The position numbers were made by a program, and so were the translations under genes. 64,000 nt of DNA from assembly GCA_001898225.1 (NCBI GenBank), contig MKTJ01000059.1, forward strand, positions 1 to 64,000. Direction: 5' to 3'. This DNA comes from Chloroflexi bacterium 54-19. Its GTDB lineage: Bacteria; Chloroflexota; Chloroflexia; Chloroheliales; Chloroheliaceae. Under the pieces are notes generated by a model, which did not search any database, was not told the origin of the DNA, and worked only from the letters and a program-made list of their open reading frames with translations. Below are positions 30,825 through 41,507 of the stretch, in pieces; within the stretch, counting starts at the first letter, position 1; every line of letters starts with the position of its first letter.

Positions 30825-31598
30825 ATGAGCACCATTACTCGCCAGAACGCAATTAACTTAGAGAACAAACAGGTGAACCGGTCGATTGTTCCTACTATCA
30901 TCCGCTGGTCCGGTTTAGCGGCTGTCGGGGCCGGGGTCATTTTCGCGGGTATTCAGCCGGTCCATCCGGCGGACGTGGTTGCGTCAGTTTCCACCCCCGA
31001 ATGGGCCGTCATCACCACCCTGAAGACCGCCATGTGCTTCCTTTTCCTGGCCGGAATCGCCGGTATCTACGCCAGGCAAACCAGTAAAGCCGGTTGGCTG
31101 GGGGTGGCAGGCTTGATCATATTTAGCCTCTCCTGGTGGCTTCAGACGGCTTATGTCTTTGCCGAAACCTTTATCTTCCCGGTCCTGGCAAACACCGCCC
31201 CCCAGTTTGTGGACGGCATGCTGGCTTATATCAGCAATCGGCCCGGCGACATTAAGATTGACCTTGGCGCTCTACCCGGCCTGTATTCGCTCTTAGGCCT
31301 GTTTTACATGCTCGGTGGCATGCTGTTTGGTGTCGCGACCTTCCGGGCTAACATCCTGCCGCGTCCGGCGGCCGGTCTAATGGCTTTGACGGCTTTATTA
31401 ACTCCACTGGCAGCCTTGCTTCCCCACCAGATCCAGCGGTTTGCTGCGGTGCCGATGGGCCTGGCGGTGGCCTGGCTTGGAGTTGCCCTCCTGATCGAAC
31501 GTCGCGCTAATGCTAGTGAAAACCTGGCTGTTACCGGTACTGGCAGTGGCAGCGGCAGCACCCCGCTCACCCAGACTGCGGGCGAAGCGAGTAATTAG
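30825..31598 (+). CDS. Multi-pass membrane protein (tandem paralogue 2)
   Basis: 'IIRWSGLAAVGAGVIFAGIQPVHPAD..TAMCFLFLAGIAGIYARQTSKAGWLGVAGL'. Confidence 0.75.
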   Translation: MSTITRQNAINLENKQVNRSIVPTIIRWSGLAAVGAGVIFAGIQPVHPADVVASVSTPEWAVITTLKTAMCFLFLAGIAGIYARQTSKAGWLGVAGLIIFSLSWWLQTAYVFAETFIFPVLANTAPQFVDGMLAYISNRPGDIKIDLGALPGLYSLLGLFYMLGGMLFGVATFRANILPRPAAGLMALTALLTPLAALLPHQIQRFAAVPMGLAVAWLGVALLIERRANASENLAVTGTGSGSGSTPLTQTAGEASN

Positions 31599-31614
31599 TT
31601 TGAAGAAACTTTAC

Positions 31615-31650
31615 GGCTGAGGCACCCGGTGTACTCCGAGTGTCTCAGCC
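31615..31650 (+). terminator. Hairpin after 30825..31598
   Basis: GGCTGAGGCAC (31615-31625) / GTGTCTCAGCC (31640-31650), one mismatch. Confidence 0.45.
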
Positions 31651-31738
31651 GGGAAGGGTTATCACCATGTAGCCCTGTAGCTTCCAAGCTTACTTAATAA
31701 ACATCAAGCGTTAAAACAGTTCTAACAGGGAGTTAAAA

Positions 31739-32503
31739 ATGAAAGCGAATGCGAATGTCTACGATGAAGGTTCCACCACCCATGCCCGTAACCTTCAACT
31801 GACCGAAGCAGAAAGCCCAACCTCACCGAAAATCAGAGTGGCAGCAAAAGTTGGCTCGGCCAGATGGCTCATTATAAGCCTGTTACTTCTGAGCGCCATT
31901 CCTCTCACGGCCGGAGCTTACCGCCTGTCCGAGCTTATAAGAGGGGCGGAAGTCACCCCGGCTAACGCTCGCTTCTTTGAATCACCCGCACCAGTGGTGG
32001 TGCATATCGTGGGGGCGGCGGTCTATGTCATCCTGGGTTCTTTCCAGTTCGCCACTCGCTTTCGGCAGCGTCGGCCCGGCTGGCACCGCCGGGTGGGGCG
32101 GTTCCTGGTAGGTTGCGGTTTACTGGTGGGGCTGTCAGGCGTGTGGATGACCCTGTTTTATCCTGTTCCGGCTGGTAGCGGGGGTGGGTTACTGCTTTTT
32201 GCCTTTCGGCTGGTGTTCGGGTCAGCTATGGTCGTCTCTATTGTCCTGGGGTTTAACGCGATCCGGCAAGGAACCGTGGCTCAGCACCGTGCCTGGATGA
32301 TGCGCGGCTACGCTATCGGGTTGGGGGCGGGTACCCAGGTGTTCACTCAAATGATCGGAGAATTGATTGCCGGTAAACCCGACGAAGTGAGCCGGGCTCT
32401 TCTGATGGGGGCAGGCTGGGTGATCAACCTGGCCGTGGCCGAATGGGCCATCCGCCACCGCAGTCGCAAGCAGCAAGCCTTCCCAAATCGCACAGCGATA
32501 TAA
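31739..32503 (+). CDS. DUF2306-like membrane protein
   Basis: 'HIVGAAVYVILGSFQFATRFRQRRPGWHRRVGRFLVGCGLLVGLSGVWMTLFYP', 'QHRAWMMRGYAIGLGAGTQVFTQ'. Confidence 0.75.
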   Translation: MKANANVYDEGSTTHARNLQLTEAESPTSPKIRVAAKVGSARWLIISLLLLSAIPLTAGAYRLSELIRGAEVTPANARFFESPAPVVVHIVGAAVYVILGSFQFATRFRQRRPGWHRRVGRFLVGCGLLVGLSGVWMTLFYPVPAGSGGGLLLFAFRLVFGSAMVVSIVLGFNAIRQGTVAQHRAWMMRGYAIGLGAGTQVFTQMIGELIAGKPDEVSRALLMGAGWVINLAVAEWAIRHRSRKQQAFPNRTAI

Positions 32504-32555
32504 ATTTTTAACGAAAATCACAATTTAACTAACTTAAATAAGAAAGGACAAAAAA

Positions 32556-33572
32556 ATGAAAGCAATTGTTGCCAATAAATACGGCTCGCCAGAAGTTCTT
32601 CACCTCCGAGAAGTGGAAAAACCGGTGCCAAAAGATAATGAACTACTTGTCCGGGTGCGCGCCACAACAGTAAGTGTGGGGGACTACCGGATGCGCAGTT
32701 TTAACATTCCACCCTTGCTCTGGCTGCCCAGCCGCCTTGCCCTGGGTATTACCAGGCCGAGAAATCCTATCTTCGGTATGGAACTGGCCGGAGAAGTAGA
32801 AGCGGTCGGCCAGGCTGTAACTCGCTTTAAGGCCGGTGATCAAATCCTGACCTCAACCATGGAAAACGGCTTTGGCGCTCACGCCGAATATAAATGCCTG
32901 AGGGAAGACGGAGCGGTAGTCTCAAAACCGGCCAGCATGAGCTATGAGGAAGCGGCTACTCTGCCGGTTGGAGCAAATACCGCTCTGTTTTACCTTCAAA
33001 AAGCAAATATCCAGCCCGGCCAGAAAGTGCTTATCAATGGCGCTTCCGGAGCGGTTGGCACGGCGGCGATCCAGCTTGCTAAACACTTTGGGGCAGAGGT
33101 TACCGGAGTATGCAGCTCGGCGAATGTTGAAATGGTAAGGGCGCTGGGCGCAGACCAGGTCATTGATTACGCCAACGAGGATTTTACCAGAAACGCTCAG
33201 ACCTACAACATCATTTTTGATACGGTCGGTAAGCTTTCCTTCTCAAAATGTAAAGGTTCGCTAGCTGCAAACGGAGTCTATCTGACTACCATGCTTTCCC
33301 TGCCGATAATTGGGCAAATGTTGTGGGGTTCGCTGGTCGGCAAAGGCAAGGGAAAGAAAAAAATCTGGTTCGGGGATATTGGTGGGCGGCCCACCAGCGA
33401 AAGAGCCAAAGACCTTCTTTTCCTCAATGAACTCATTGAGGCGGGAAAGTTTAAAGCTGTGATAGACCGCTGCTATCCGCTAGACCAAATCGCGGCAGCC
33501 TACCGCCATGTTGAAACCGGCCACAAACGAGGTGATGTCGTTATTAAGGTTACGGCAGATAGAGCTCAATAA
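32556..33572 (+). CDS. MDR-superfamily NAD(P)-dependent alcohol dehydrogenase (paralogue of 25286..26266)
   Basis: 'MKAIVANKYGSPEVLHLREVEKPVPKDNELLVRV', 'GQKVLINGASGAVGTAAIQLAKHFG'. Confidence 0.9.
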   Translation: MKAIVANKYGSPEVLHLREVEKPVPKDNELLVRVRATTVSVGDYRMRSFNIPPLLWLPSRLALGITRPRNPIFGMELAGEVEAVGQAVTRFKAGDQILTSTMENGFGAHAEYKCLREDGAVVSKPASMSYEEAATLPVGANTALFYLQKANIQPGQKVLINGASGAVGTAAIQLAKHFGAEVTGVCSSANVEMVRALGADQVIDYANEDFTRNAQTYNIIFDTVGKLSFSKCKGSLAANGVYLTTMLSLPIIGQMLWGSLVGKGKGKKKIWFGDIGGRPTSERAKDLLFLNELIEAGKFKAVIDRCYPLDQIAAAYRHVETGHKRGDVVIKVTADRAQ

Positions 33573-33621
33573 ATTAATAATGACCTACTATTTCAAAGTT
33601 ACTAACAACAGGAACAATACT

Positions 33622-33864
33622 ATGTCAAACAAAAAAGATGCAACCAACGCACCGAATCAACCGGTAATTTATGAAATCAGGCTCAAAGGTCATTTGAGTG
33701 CGGTGTGGACCGATTGGTTCGAGGATCTGACTATCACGCTGGAAGATAACGGCGAAACGCTGCTAACCGGTCCGGTAGTTGATCAGGCCGCCTTGCACGG
33801 GCTTCTTAAAAGAGTGCGCGATCTGGGCATGCCCTTGCTTTCGGTTAATCCACTTCCCGACTAA
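33622..33864 (+). CDS. Small conserved hypothetical protein ('YEIRLKGHLS..W' family), copy 1
   Basis: 80 aa from ATG 33622; shares 'YEIRLKGHLS..W..WFE....L.ENGET.LTG.V.DQ.ALHGLL.R.RDLG.PLL.VN' with 41508..41765. Confidence 0.75.
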   Translation: MSNKKDATNAPNQPVIYEIRLKGHLSAVWTDWFEDLTITLEDNGETLLTGPVVDQAALHGLLKRVRDLGMPLLSVNPLPD

Positions 33865-33949
33865 AGCACGCACGCCAAAGACCTTCGAACCGTTAATTGC
33901 AGCATGGTACGCCGCTAATTAATAAAGAAAGAAAAGGAGAAATAAAACT

Positions 33950-34780
33950 ATGTTTGGAATGGTAAGAGCCGAATGGATGAAAGTTTACCGGCAGGGCACC
34001 ACCAGGATTTTGATGGGGCTACTGGCAGGCATCAGTCTTTTATTTGTGATAGGCCTGGCTGTTTCCGTCACTGGTACCGACGGCGGTAGTGAAGCCCTCC
34101 TGGTCCGACAAGAGGCTTTTAACAGGCTTAGTTTTCCAGGGGGTATCTTTACCGGTATTGCCCTGGTCAAAATCGTGGGGCTGTTTATCGTCGCTATCAT
34201 CTTTAGCAGCGTAATAGGCAGCGAGTATGGCCTTGACACCTGGAAGAATCTACTGGTGCGAAACAAAGCCAGGGGAGGCTTTATGGTCGCCAAGCTATTG
34301 GTTACGGGTGCAACTTTGCTAATTATCTTCAGTTTAGCTGTGGCATTAACGCAGTTGTTAGCCCTGGGCGGCTATGCCTTCGTCGCGGATACCGCTATTC
34401 ATAACGGGCTTACAAACCTGCCTACTTCCGCCGACCAGTTCTTTCACACCCTTCTGGTAGAAGCGGTTCCGTTGGTACTTAACTTTTCGGTCATTGCGGC
34501 TATTGCCGCAATGCTTACCGTTATCAGCCGTAACACCGTAGCCGGAATTATGCTGACAATTGTGTGGAACACCCTGGATGTAACCGTTTCTTTGCTGGTA
34601 CCTTCGGTGGGTAACGCTACCCTCGGTAAAAATCTTGCTTCTATCGGCAGCCACTTGGATAGGGCAGGTTCGGGTGAAATGCCGCTGTGGCAAAATTTGG
34701 CAGTGTTAGGGGTCTACTTTTTCATTCCAATGATTGTAGCAATCATTACTTTCCGCCGTCGCGATATGGCTGGTAACTAG
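33950..34780 (+). CDS. ABC-2 type transporter permease
   Basis: 'MFGMVRAEWMKVYRQGTTRILMGLLAG', 'GSEYGLDTWKNLLVRNKARGGFMVAKL'. Confidence 0.83.
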   Translation: MFGMVRAEWMKVYRQGTTRILMGLLAGISLLFVIGLAVSVTGTDGGSEALLVRQEAFNRLSFPGGIFTGIALVKIVGLFIVAIIFSSVIGSEYGLDTWKNLLVRNKARGGFMVAKLLVTGATLLIIFSLAVALTQLLALGGYAFVADTAIHNGLTNLPTSADQFFHTLLVEAVPLVLNFSVIAAIAAMLTVISRNTVAGIMLTIVWNTLDVTVSLLVPSVGNATLGKNLASIGSHLDRAGSGEMPLWQNLAVLGVYFFIPMIVAIITFRRRDMAGN

Positions 34781-34930
34781 GTTCAGGCACCAGTGTAGGG
34801 ACCGGCGCTGGCACCCGTGCAGGCGAGTAAACCGCCGGTCCACTTAAACTTTCCGATTTACCAGAGTTTTAAGAAAGGCTGGATTTAGCCAGTCGAAATT
34901 AAGTAGTAAGAAAGAACAGGAGTAATAATC

Positions 34931-35950
34931 ATGACGGGTACAACTATAACCAGGCAGGAAATGCAAATGCCTCAAACCTCTCAGCAATATAAAGAGGCGC
35001 TGGCTATCGAAGTGCAAGGGCTAACCAAACGCTATGGCCCCAACACGGTTGTTAATAATCTGCACCTGGCTATTCCCCAGGGTTCTATCTTCGGCTTCCT
35101 CGGCCAGAACGGAGCTGGTAAAACTACTACCATTCGCATGCTGCTGGGCCTGATCAATGCCACCAGTGGTCGGGCCAGCATCCTCGGCCACGATACCGTA
35201 ACCGGGCGACACCATATCCTGCCAAAGGTAGGGGCAATTGTCGAAACTCCCACCTTTTACCCCTACCTTAGCGGGCGTGAAAATCTTAAACAGTTGGCCC
35301 TAGTCGCAGGGGCTCCTTTTTCACGCATAGATGAAGTGTTGGAACAAGTCGAGCTCAGCGAGCGGGCCAAAGACAAAGTTAAGACCTATTCGCTGGGAAT
35401 GAAACAACGTTTAGGCATCGCGGCCGCTCTCTTAAACAATCCCCGGGTTATCTTTCTGGATGAACCGACCAACGGCCTTGACCCGCAGGGAACCGTGGAT
35501 ATGCGCAACCTGATATTGCGGCTGGGACAGAGCGGCCACACCATCTTTGTTTCCAGTCACCTGCTGCACGAAGTAGAGCAGATGTGCAGCCACGTGGCTA
35601 TCATTAACCGGGGCAAACTGGTGGTACAAGGCAGCATCGAGGAATTACTTGAAGGGACGACCAAAACCCTGCTGGAAGTAACCCCGATACCGACTGCTGT
35701 ACAAATCTTGACTCAAATTTTGGGGCAAGAAGCCAGAGTGAGAGAGATGGATGCGCGCACAATAGAGCTTGAGATTGACCCCGAGACGGTGCCGGATGCT
35801 GTCCAGGCTCTGGTTGGAGCAGGAGTACGCATCTACTCGGTCGCGCAACAGAAAGCCTCTTTGGAGAATTACTTTTTGGCCGTAACCGGTGTCGGTAAAG
35901 ACCTAGAAGATAATCAACAAACTGTCGCTGCCCCAAACCTGGCGGCGTGA
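34931..35950 (+). CDS. ABC transporter ATP-binding protein
   Basis: 'GFLGQNGAGKTTTIRMLLGL' Walker A, 'YSLGMKQRLGIAAALLNNPRVIFLDEPTNGLDP'. Confidence 0.95.
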   Translation: MTGTTITRQEMQMPQTSQQYKEALAIEVQGLTKRYGPNTVVNNLHLAIPQGSIFGFLGQNGAGKTTTIRMLLGLINATSGRASILGHDTVTGRHHILPKVGAIVETPTFYPYLSGRENLKQLALVAGAPFSRIDEVLEQVELSERAKDKVKTYSLGMKQRLGIAAALLNNPRVIFLDEPTNGLDPQGTVDMRNLILRLGQSGHTIFVSSHLLHEVEQMCSHVAIINRGKLVVQGSIEELLEGTTKTLLEVTPIPTAVQILTQILGQEARVREMDARTIELEIDPETVPDAVQALVGAGVRIYSVAQQKASLENYFLAVTGVGKDLEDNQQTVAAPNLAA

Positions 35951-36063
35951 TGTACGCTAGGTCACCTCTGTCCAAAGGTAATTAACCCGTTTAACATCCA
36001 ACTATCCAAGGCACAATTGTTTATTTAATTTATTCATCTTTAGGGTCTTGCGGATACACAACC

Positions 36064-36109
36064 AATGTGATAAACTATGTGCGTGCGCACGCACATAGTT
36101 TATCACATT
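36064..36109. promoter_or_regulatory. Perfect 46-bp palindrome upstream of a marR gene
   Basis: AATGTGATAAACTATGTGCGTGC|GCACGCACATAGTTTATCACATT, 23-bp arms, no spacer, 20 bp before the start codon at 36130. Confidence 0.85.
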
Positions 36110-36129
36110 AAGTGACCTGAGGGGGTTAA

Positions 36130-36558
36130 ATGAACAATTTATTAACTCTTTTTGATTTAATTGGCGAACTCGCCCGGCGACGCTTTCAAATTGCCGAAAA
36201 ACACTATTCCGCCCTAAGGCTAAATCATACCGAAGCACGATTACTAACTCTTCTTCACCGGGAAGATGGTAAGGCCAGTCAGGATACCCTTTCTAATATG
36301 CTCAATGTAGACAGAAGCAATGCTGGTCGCGCTCTCAAAAACCTCGAAGCTGAAGGCTATATTGAACGCTACCAGAGTGCCGCCGATAAAAGAACCAATC
36401 TCGTTAAGATTACGGACAAGGGGCGTGAAACTGTCGCCGAAATAGAAAAGTTAAAAGAAAAAATGATTCAGGAATTTTTGGGTGACCTCTCTGAAGATGA
36501 GGCTGGCCAGATTATTAATCTCCTGAGAAAGGTTTATTCAAATGAAGCAGATTTATAA
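36130..36558 (+). CDS. MarR-family transcriptional regulator
   Basis: 'LNHTEARLLTLLHREDGKASQDTLSNMLNVDRSNAGRALKNLEAEGYIERYQSAADKRTNLVKITDKGRE' winged helix. Confidence 0.92.
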   Translation: MNNLLTLFDLIGELARRRFQIAEKHYSALRLNHTEARLLTLLHREDGKASQDTLSNMLNVDRSNAGRALKNLEAEGYIERYQSAADKRTNLVKITDKGRETVAEIEKLKEKMIQEFLGDLSEDEAGQIINLLRKVYSNEADL

Positions 36559-38044
36559 CAATTCTCCCAAAATCTATGTGGATGGACAAATAGAAGCAAA
36601 AGTCGAAAGCCCGGCAATGCTGCCCCAGGTACGCTGGGCCCTCGTCAGCCTTTCGCTTGCCACATTGTTACCTGCCCTTGGTACAAGCATTGCCAGCGTT
36701 TCCCTGCCAACCCTGGCCCAGACTTTCAATGCTTCGTTTCCGCAAGTTCAGTGGATTGTCCTGGCCTATCTCCTGGCAACGACTGCCTTGGTCGTCAGCG
36801 CGGGGCGGCTTGGCGATATTTTCGGCAGGCGGCGGTTACTAATGAGCGGCCTGGTTGTGTTCACAGCGGCTTCGATCCTGTGCGGTGCTGCTCCTACTCT
36901 CTGGCTACTAATTGCTGCTCGCGCAGCCCAGGGATTTGGGGCGGCGGTCATGCTGTCGCTCAGTATGGCTTTAGTCGGGGAAACGGTCCCCAAACAAAAA
37001 ACTGGCAGCGCCATGGGTCTGCTCGGCACGATGTCCGCGATTGGTACCGCCCTCGGCCCATCGCTGGGAGGCATCTTGATCTCAGAACTGAGTTGGCGGT
37101 CAATTTTCCTGATTAACCTGCCGCTCGGCGGCCTGACCTTTTTCCTGGCCTACCGTTACCTGCCGGTTGAGCAAGGAAAGAAAGCAAGGGAAGGGGAACG
37201 GGTCCGCTTTGACACGCTTGGGACGCTGGTGCTTGCCCTGACTTTAGCAGGCTATGCTCTTGCCATGACGCTAGGGGGTGGGAAATTCGGCGTCCTCAAC
37301 ATAGCACACTTGGTAGCTGCTCTGTTCGGGGCCGGTTTGTTCGTTCTCACCGAGGCAAAGGCAACCTCACCGTTGATTAAATTGGCCGTGTTCCGCAATC
37401 CGCTTATGAGTGGGGGCTTCGCTACCAGTACCCTGGTTACGACGGTGCTAATGGCTACGCTGGTGGTTGGCCCATTCTATCTGGCATATGGACTAGGGCT
37501 TGGTTCGGCTCTTATTGGCCTGGTCATGTCGGTTGGACCGGTGGTTGTAGCCCTGACCGGCATACCGGCTGGTCGCCTGGTGGATCGCCTGGGCGCGCAA
37601 CGCCTGACAATTTTAGGGCTTGTCACAATCATGGTTGGCGCCTTTGGTTTGACCTTGATACCGTTCGGGTTCGGTATTCCCGGCTACCTTGCCCCCATTG
37701 CCTTTATTACCTTCGGTTATGCGTTGTTTCAGACCGCTAATAACACCGCAGTTATGAAGGATGTGCCTTCGGACCGGCGAGGGGCTATTTCCGGTCTGCT
37801 CAACTTGTCACGCAATCTTGGGCTTATTACCGGAACCTCGGTGATGGGTGCGTTATTTGCCCTGGCGTCTGGAACAAGCGAAATCACTGAGGCGAGCGCT
37901 GAGGCTGTTGCTGGAGGTATGCGGATTACGTTTGCTGTCGCGGCAGGTTTAATTCTGGTAGCCCTTATTATTGCGAATGTAAGCCGCAGCATTTCACATT
38001 TGCAGCGCAACCTTCTTGTGATCCGTGAGCAAAAAGAAGCATAA
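36542..38044 (+). CDS. MFS drug transporter, DHA2/EmrB-QacA type
   Basis: 'PTLAQTFNASFPQVQWIVLAYLLATTALVVSAGRLGDIFGRRRLL'; overlaps marR by 17 nt. Confidence 0.92.
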   Translation: MKQIYNNSPKIYVDGQIEAKVESPAMLPQVRWALVSLSLATLLPALGTSIASVSLPTLAQTFNASFPQVQWIVLAYLLATTALVVSAGRLGDIFGRRRLLMSGLVVFTAASILCGAAPTLWLLIAARAAQGFGAAVMLSLSMALVGETVPKQKTGSAMGLLGTMSAIGTALGPSLGGILISELSWRSIFLINLPLGGLTFFLAYRYLPVEQGKKAREGERVRFDTLGTLVLALTLAGYALAMTLGGGKFGVLNIAHLVAALFGAGLFVLTEAKATSPLIKLAVFRNPLMSGGFATSTLVTTVLMATLVVGPFYLAYGLGLGSALIGLVMSVGPVVVALTGIPAGRLVDRLGAQRLTILGLVTIMVGAFGLTLIPFGFGIPGYLAPIAFITFGYALFQTANNTAVMKDVPSDRRGAISGLLNLSRNLGLITGTSVMGALFALASGTSEITEASAEAVAGGMRITFAVAAGLILVALIIANVSRSISHLQRNLLVIREQKEA

Positions 38045-38173
38045 CTTAGTACACCTTAATTACCTAGAATTCGTCCAAAAATAGGCAAGAGCCACTTTGG
38101 ACAGAGAACTTTAACAAATTAAAAAGAGAAGTTGGAGTGGGGAGGTCGGTGGTAAAAGTCCCTACATCTTTTC

Positions 38174-38380
38174 CGCAGCCTGATTGCTCCAGTAGTATTT
38201 TTACTAACAATCCCGCTGTCGTTCTTTAGTTTGACCCTGACTTACTTCTCGTGGGGCCTAATAGGGGTGCTGGGTATACTTTTGAACTGGTTTTTTTCTT
38301 ATGAAGAAACAACAGAGTTTGAAAGCACTCCAACTGAGAAGGAAAGAGTGGAGGCCCTGGCAGTTTTGGGAAGAGGGTAA
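38174..38380 (+). pseudogene. C-terminal fragment resembling TMEM175/DUF1211 channel protein
   Basis: Open frame 'RSLIAPVVFLLTIPLSFFSLTLTYFSWGLIGVLGILLNWFFSYEETTEFESTPTEKERVEALAVLGRG*', no N-terminal part visible. Confidence 0.4.
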
Positions 38381-38440
38381 ATGCCGGGTCTATAAACTGG
38401 CTTATGGCTTACCCTCCCTTTTTTAGATATTTGGCGCTAT

Positions 38441-41281
38441 TTAGAGTAGTTTTAATTCACGCGCGCGGGCAATGGCCTGGGTCCGGCTGGAAACGTCAAG
38501 TTTGTTATAAATTCGGTTGATATGCGCCTTTACGGTATTGAGACTTATTACCAGCTTTTCGGCAATCTCCTGGTTAGAGAGCCCGGTAGCGATCAGAGCC
38601 AAAACTTCCAGTTCGCGTTCGCTCGGTTTCTCGGTAAACTGGTTATAGGCCGGTTGGATCGGGTGGGAAGAAATAGTAGATAAAGGTGGCTTTGAAATAT
38701 CACTTCTAGCGGTTTTCGCAGTTACCCCTACAGCCGGACTGATGGCACTTTCCGGCGAGGGTGCAGGTTTAGGGCCGACCAACAATTGGCTTTCAGTAAA
38801 GGCGGAAAGTAAATTTTGTAGATAAGCTTTTGGATAAGTTAGGTGAGACCCGGCCTCAAGCTGATGGAGTAACCTCAGCAATGGCAAACCTTCTGCCAAA
38901 AAAAGCTGCCGGTAGCCCTCAGGTTCGGCCAGCGTCAGAGTAGCGGCCAGAATATTTAATGCTCGCGTGCGGTTGCCAAGCGCGGACCAGGCCAGTGCCT
39001 GTAAAAGTTGGTCTTCGATTAAATAACCGGTCAATCCCTGGACCTGACTTTGCAGTTGTTCGAGCAGCTCCAGGGCGCTTTCATACTCCTGTAGAAAGAG
39101 TCTGGCCCGGACCAGCACCATCGCTTCCTGCCAGAAAAAGCGCACCGCCAGATTTCGCGGTTTTTCGTTGGTCTGGCGATAGGTCCAGTCCCGAACCAAC
39201 TTTACCGATTTTTCGTCCTGGGGCAGACTTTCCTTCAGATACAACCAGACCCGGTAGCTTTCGAGCAGGCTTTTGACTTCGTTCAGCTTTGAAGCCAGGT
39301 CCGACTTTTCTATTTCGGCCAGCCGCTCAAACGCTTCGCTCATCTTGCCCTGGGCTGCTAACAGCCGGACATTCAAGAATTTCTCGAATAGGGTAATCCG
39401 CAAGTTTCCCACATAAGGGCTTAATTCGCTGGCAATTTTAAGGCTTTCGGCGGCTTCATCCAGCCGGTCCCACTCAAACTGAATTTCGGCCAGATGGCTG
39501 TAGGCTTCGCTGGCAAGAGGCAGGGGTTTGTTTGGGGCGATTTGACCAAGTTTAACCGCCTCCTGATAAAGTGAGGCAGCTTCCAGCAAATGCCCTTTTG
39601 CCATTTGTATCTCACCCAAGGCCACCACGGCTGAGATTGTGGTGTAGAGGTTTTTTGCCAGCCGCCCGAACTCCAGGGCTTTCTGAAAATACTTCTCGGC
39701 GGCGGTTGGATTATTCCTTTGAAAGTAAGTTCGGGCCACAATCAGGGCCAGGCTGCTCCCGGCGGAATAGGTATCGGCACTTATAAGCTCAAACGCTTTA
39801 GCCGATAGTTCGATAGTCCGTTCAAAGTTGCCTTGCTGGTAGGCCAGATGCGCCTGGATAACCGCCAGGTTACTCTCCACAAAGCTGTGTACCTTTGCCG
39901 GTTGGGGTTCCCCTGGCACTGCCACTGAGCTTCTACTTTCGACAGCATCGGCATATTTAGCCACCCTGTTGCCCTGCCCGGTCAGGAGCAAGGTCCAGCA
40001 GTAGCTGATAGTCAGCAGAGGCCGGGAGAGGAACAGTTCTTCCGGTAAGGCTGCCAACCAGTTTCGCAACGGCAAAAGTTCGGCTCGCACAATCATACCC
40101 TCAGCAACTTGTTCGATCAATTCCCCGGCCAGGCCATAATCGTGGGCGTTAAGGGCATGGTTTACCGCTGCACTTTCCTGACCATTCTGCTGGCACCAGC
40201 GGCTGGCTCGGCGATTTAATTCGTCAATCTGAGGGGGTGTGTAATTATGTTGAAGGTGATGGCGCAAAAGCCCGGCAAAAAGATGATGGTAACGGTACCA
40301 CTCACGGCGGCTATCGAGCGGGATAAGAAAAAGGTTACTCTGCTCTAACTTCCCCAGAATGGCAGTGGCATTTTCGAGGCCGGTGATTGCACGCGCCAGG
40401 GCGCCATTAAACCGGTCGAGGATGGATGTTTCGAGAAGAAAGGTCTGGACCTCTGCGGGCTGGCGGTTGAGCACTTCTTCGAGCAAGTAGTCCACTACAA
40501 AGCGGTCGTTTCCGGCGAAATTCTCGACAAAGCGATGAGCTTCTTCCGGGCTGTAATCTTGCAGGGAAAGGGCCGCCAGTTGCAACCCGGCGACCCAGCC
40601 TTCGGTCCGAGTTGCCAGTCGTTCGACATCTTCACTCGCCAGCGCCAGGTTCGGCTTCGATTTAAAGAAAGCCGCCACCTCTTCCAGTGAAAAGCGCAAC
40701 TGCGCCGACCGAATTTCGGCCAGTTCGCCGCGCACCCGCATGCGGGAGAGTGGTAAGGCCAGGGGGTCAGCCCGGGTCGTTATAAAAAGGCGCAATTGGG
40801 GGGGCAGGTGTTCCAGTAAAAAAGTCAGCCCCTGGTGAATGGCCTGGTCTTGTATAGCGTGGTAGTCATCCAACACGAGGCCAAACACGTCTCCGGCAGG
40901 CAGTGAGTTTATTTCGTTGATAAGACCGGTCAGAATTGCTTCAACAGGCGGAGCCACCTGGGTCGAGCCGCCCGACTCCAGGGAAAGTTGAATTACTTCA
41001 CCCAAGGCGGGTTTAACCTTGCGGACAGCCGCCACAAAATAACGCCAGAACTGGGTAGGGTCATTATCACTACTATCCAGAGAGTACCAGCCGAACGAAA
41101 GAGCGCCGGTTGCGTGCCAGTCAACCAGCAGACTGGTTTTGCCAAAACCGGGCGGAGCTGTGATCAAAATTAGTTTCCGCTGGACAGAGTGATTTAGAAG
41201 TTCCATTAAACGGGGCCGGTCTATTCTATCCGGGCGCGGGGCGGGCAGGTATAACTTGGTAGCTAAAAGTGGTTGAGGCAT
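38441..41281 (-). CDS. MalT-like LuxR-family transcriptional regulator (full length)
   Basis: '[23 protein letters not shown]', '[10 protein letters not shown]', HTH '[61 protein letters not shown]'. Confidence 0.93.
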   Translation of the reverse strand: MPQPLLATKLYLPAPRPDRIDRPRLMELLNHSVQRKLILITAPPGFGKTSLLVDWHATGALSFGWYSLDSSDNDPTQFWRYFVAAVRKVKPALGEVIQLSLESGGSTQVAPPVEAILTGLINEINSLPAGDVFGLVLDDYHAIQDQAIHQGLTFLLEHLPPQLRLFITTRADPLALPLSRMRVRGELAEIRSAQLRFSLEEVAAFFKSKPNLALASEDVERLATRTEGWVAGLQLAALSLQDYSPEEAHRFVENFAGNDRFVVDYLLEEVLNRQPAEVQTFLLETSILDRFNGALARAITGLENATAILGKLEQSNLFLIPLDSRREWYRYHHLFAGLLRHHLQHNYTPPQIDELNRRASRWCQQNGQESAAVNHALNAHDYGLAGELIEQVAEGMIVRAELLPLRNWLAALPEELFLSRPLLTISYCWTLLLTGQGNRVAKYADAVESRSSVAVPGEPQPAKVHSFVESNLAVIQAHLAYQQGNFERTIELSAKAFELISADTYSAGSSLALIVARTYFQRNNPTAAEKYFQKALEFGRLAKNLYTTISAVVALGEIQMAKGHLLEAASLYQEAVKLGQIAPNKPLPLASEAYSHLAEIQFEWDRLDEAAESLKIASELSPYVGNLRITLFEKFLNVRLLAAQGKMSEAFERLAEIEKSDLASKLNEVKSLLESYRVWLYLKESLPQDEKSVKLVRDWTYRQTNEKPRNLAVRFFWQEAMVLVRARLFLQEYESALELLEQLQSQVQGLTGYLIEDQLLQALAWSALGNRTRALNILAATLTLAEPEGYRQLFLAEGLPLLRLLHQLEAGSHLTYPKAYLQNLLSAFTESQLLVGPKPAPSPESAISPAVGVTAKTARSDISKPPLSTISSHPIQPAYNQFTEKPSERELEVLALIATGLSNQEIAEKLVISLNTVKAHINRIYNKLDVSSRTQAIARARELKLL

Positions 41282-41507
41282 GGCGTGTTAGTTTATTGCT
41301 GCCAGACCGGTGTAGTCTGGATCGTCCAGTCATTCAAGTAAGTTCGTTTTAAAGCCTTTATCAGCCAATTTTTTGCTCTATTTTACCATGCTCACTCCAA
41401 TTAATGCCCTGTATTAAACCTTTAGTTTGATTTCTCGGCCTCCGAAACGCGTTAGACTTAAGACGATTTATTGGATAGGTAACTTAAGAAAGATTCGGAA
41501 AAATAAT

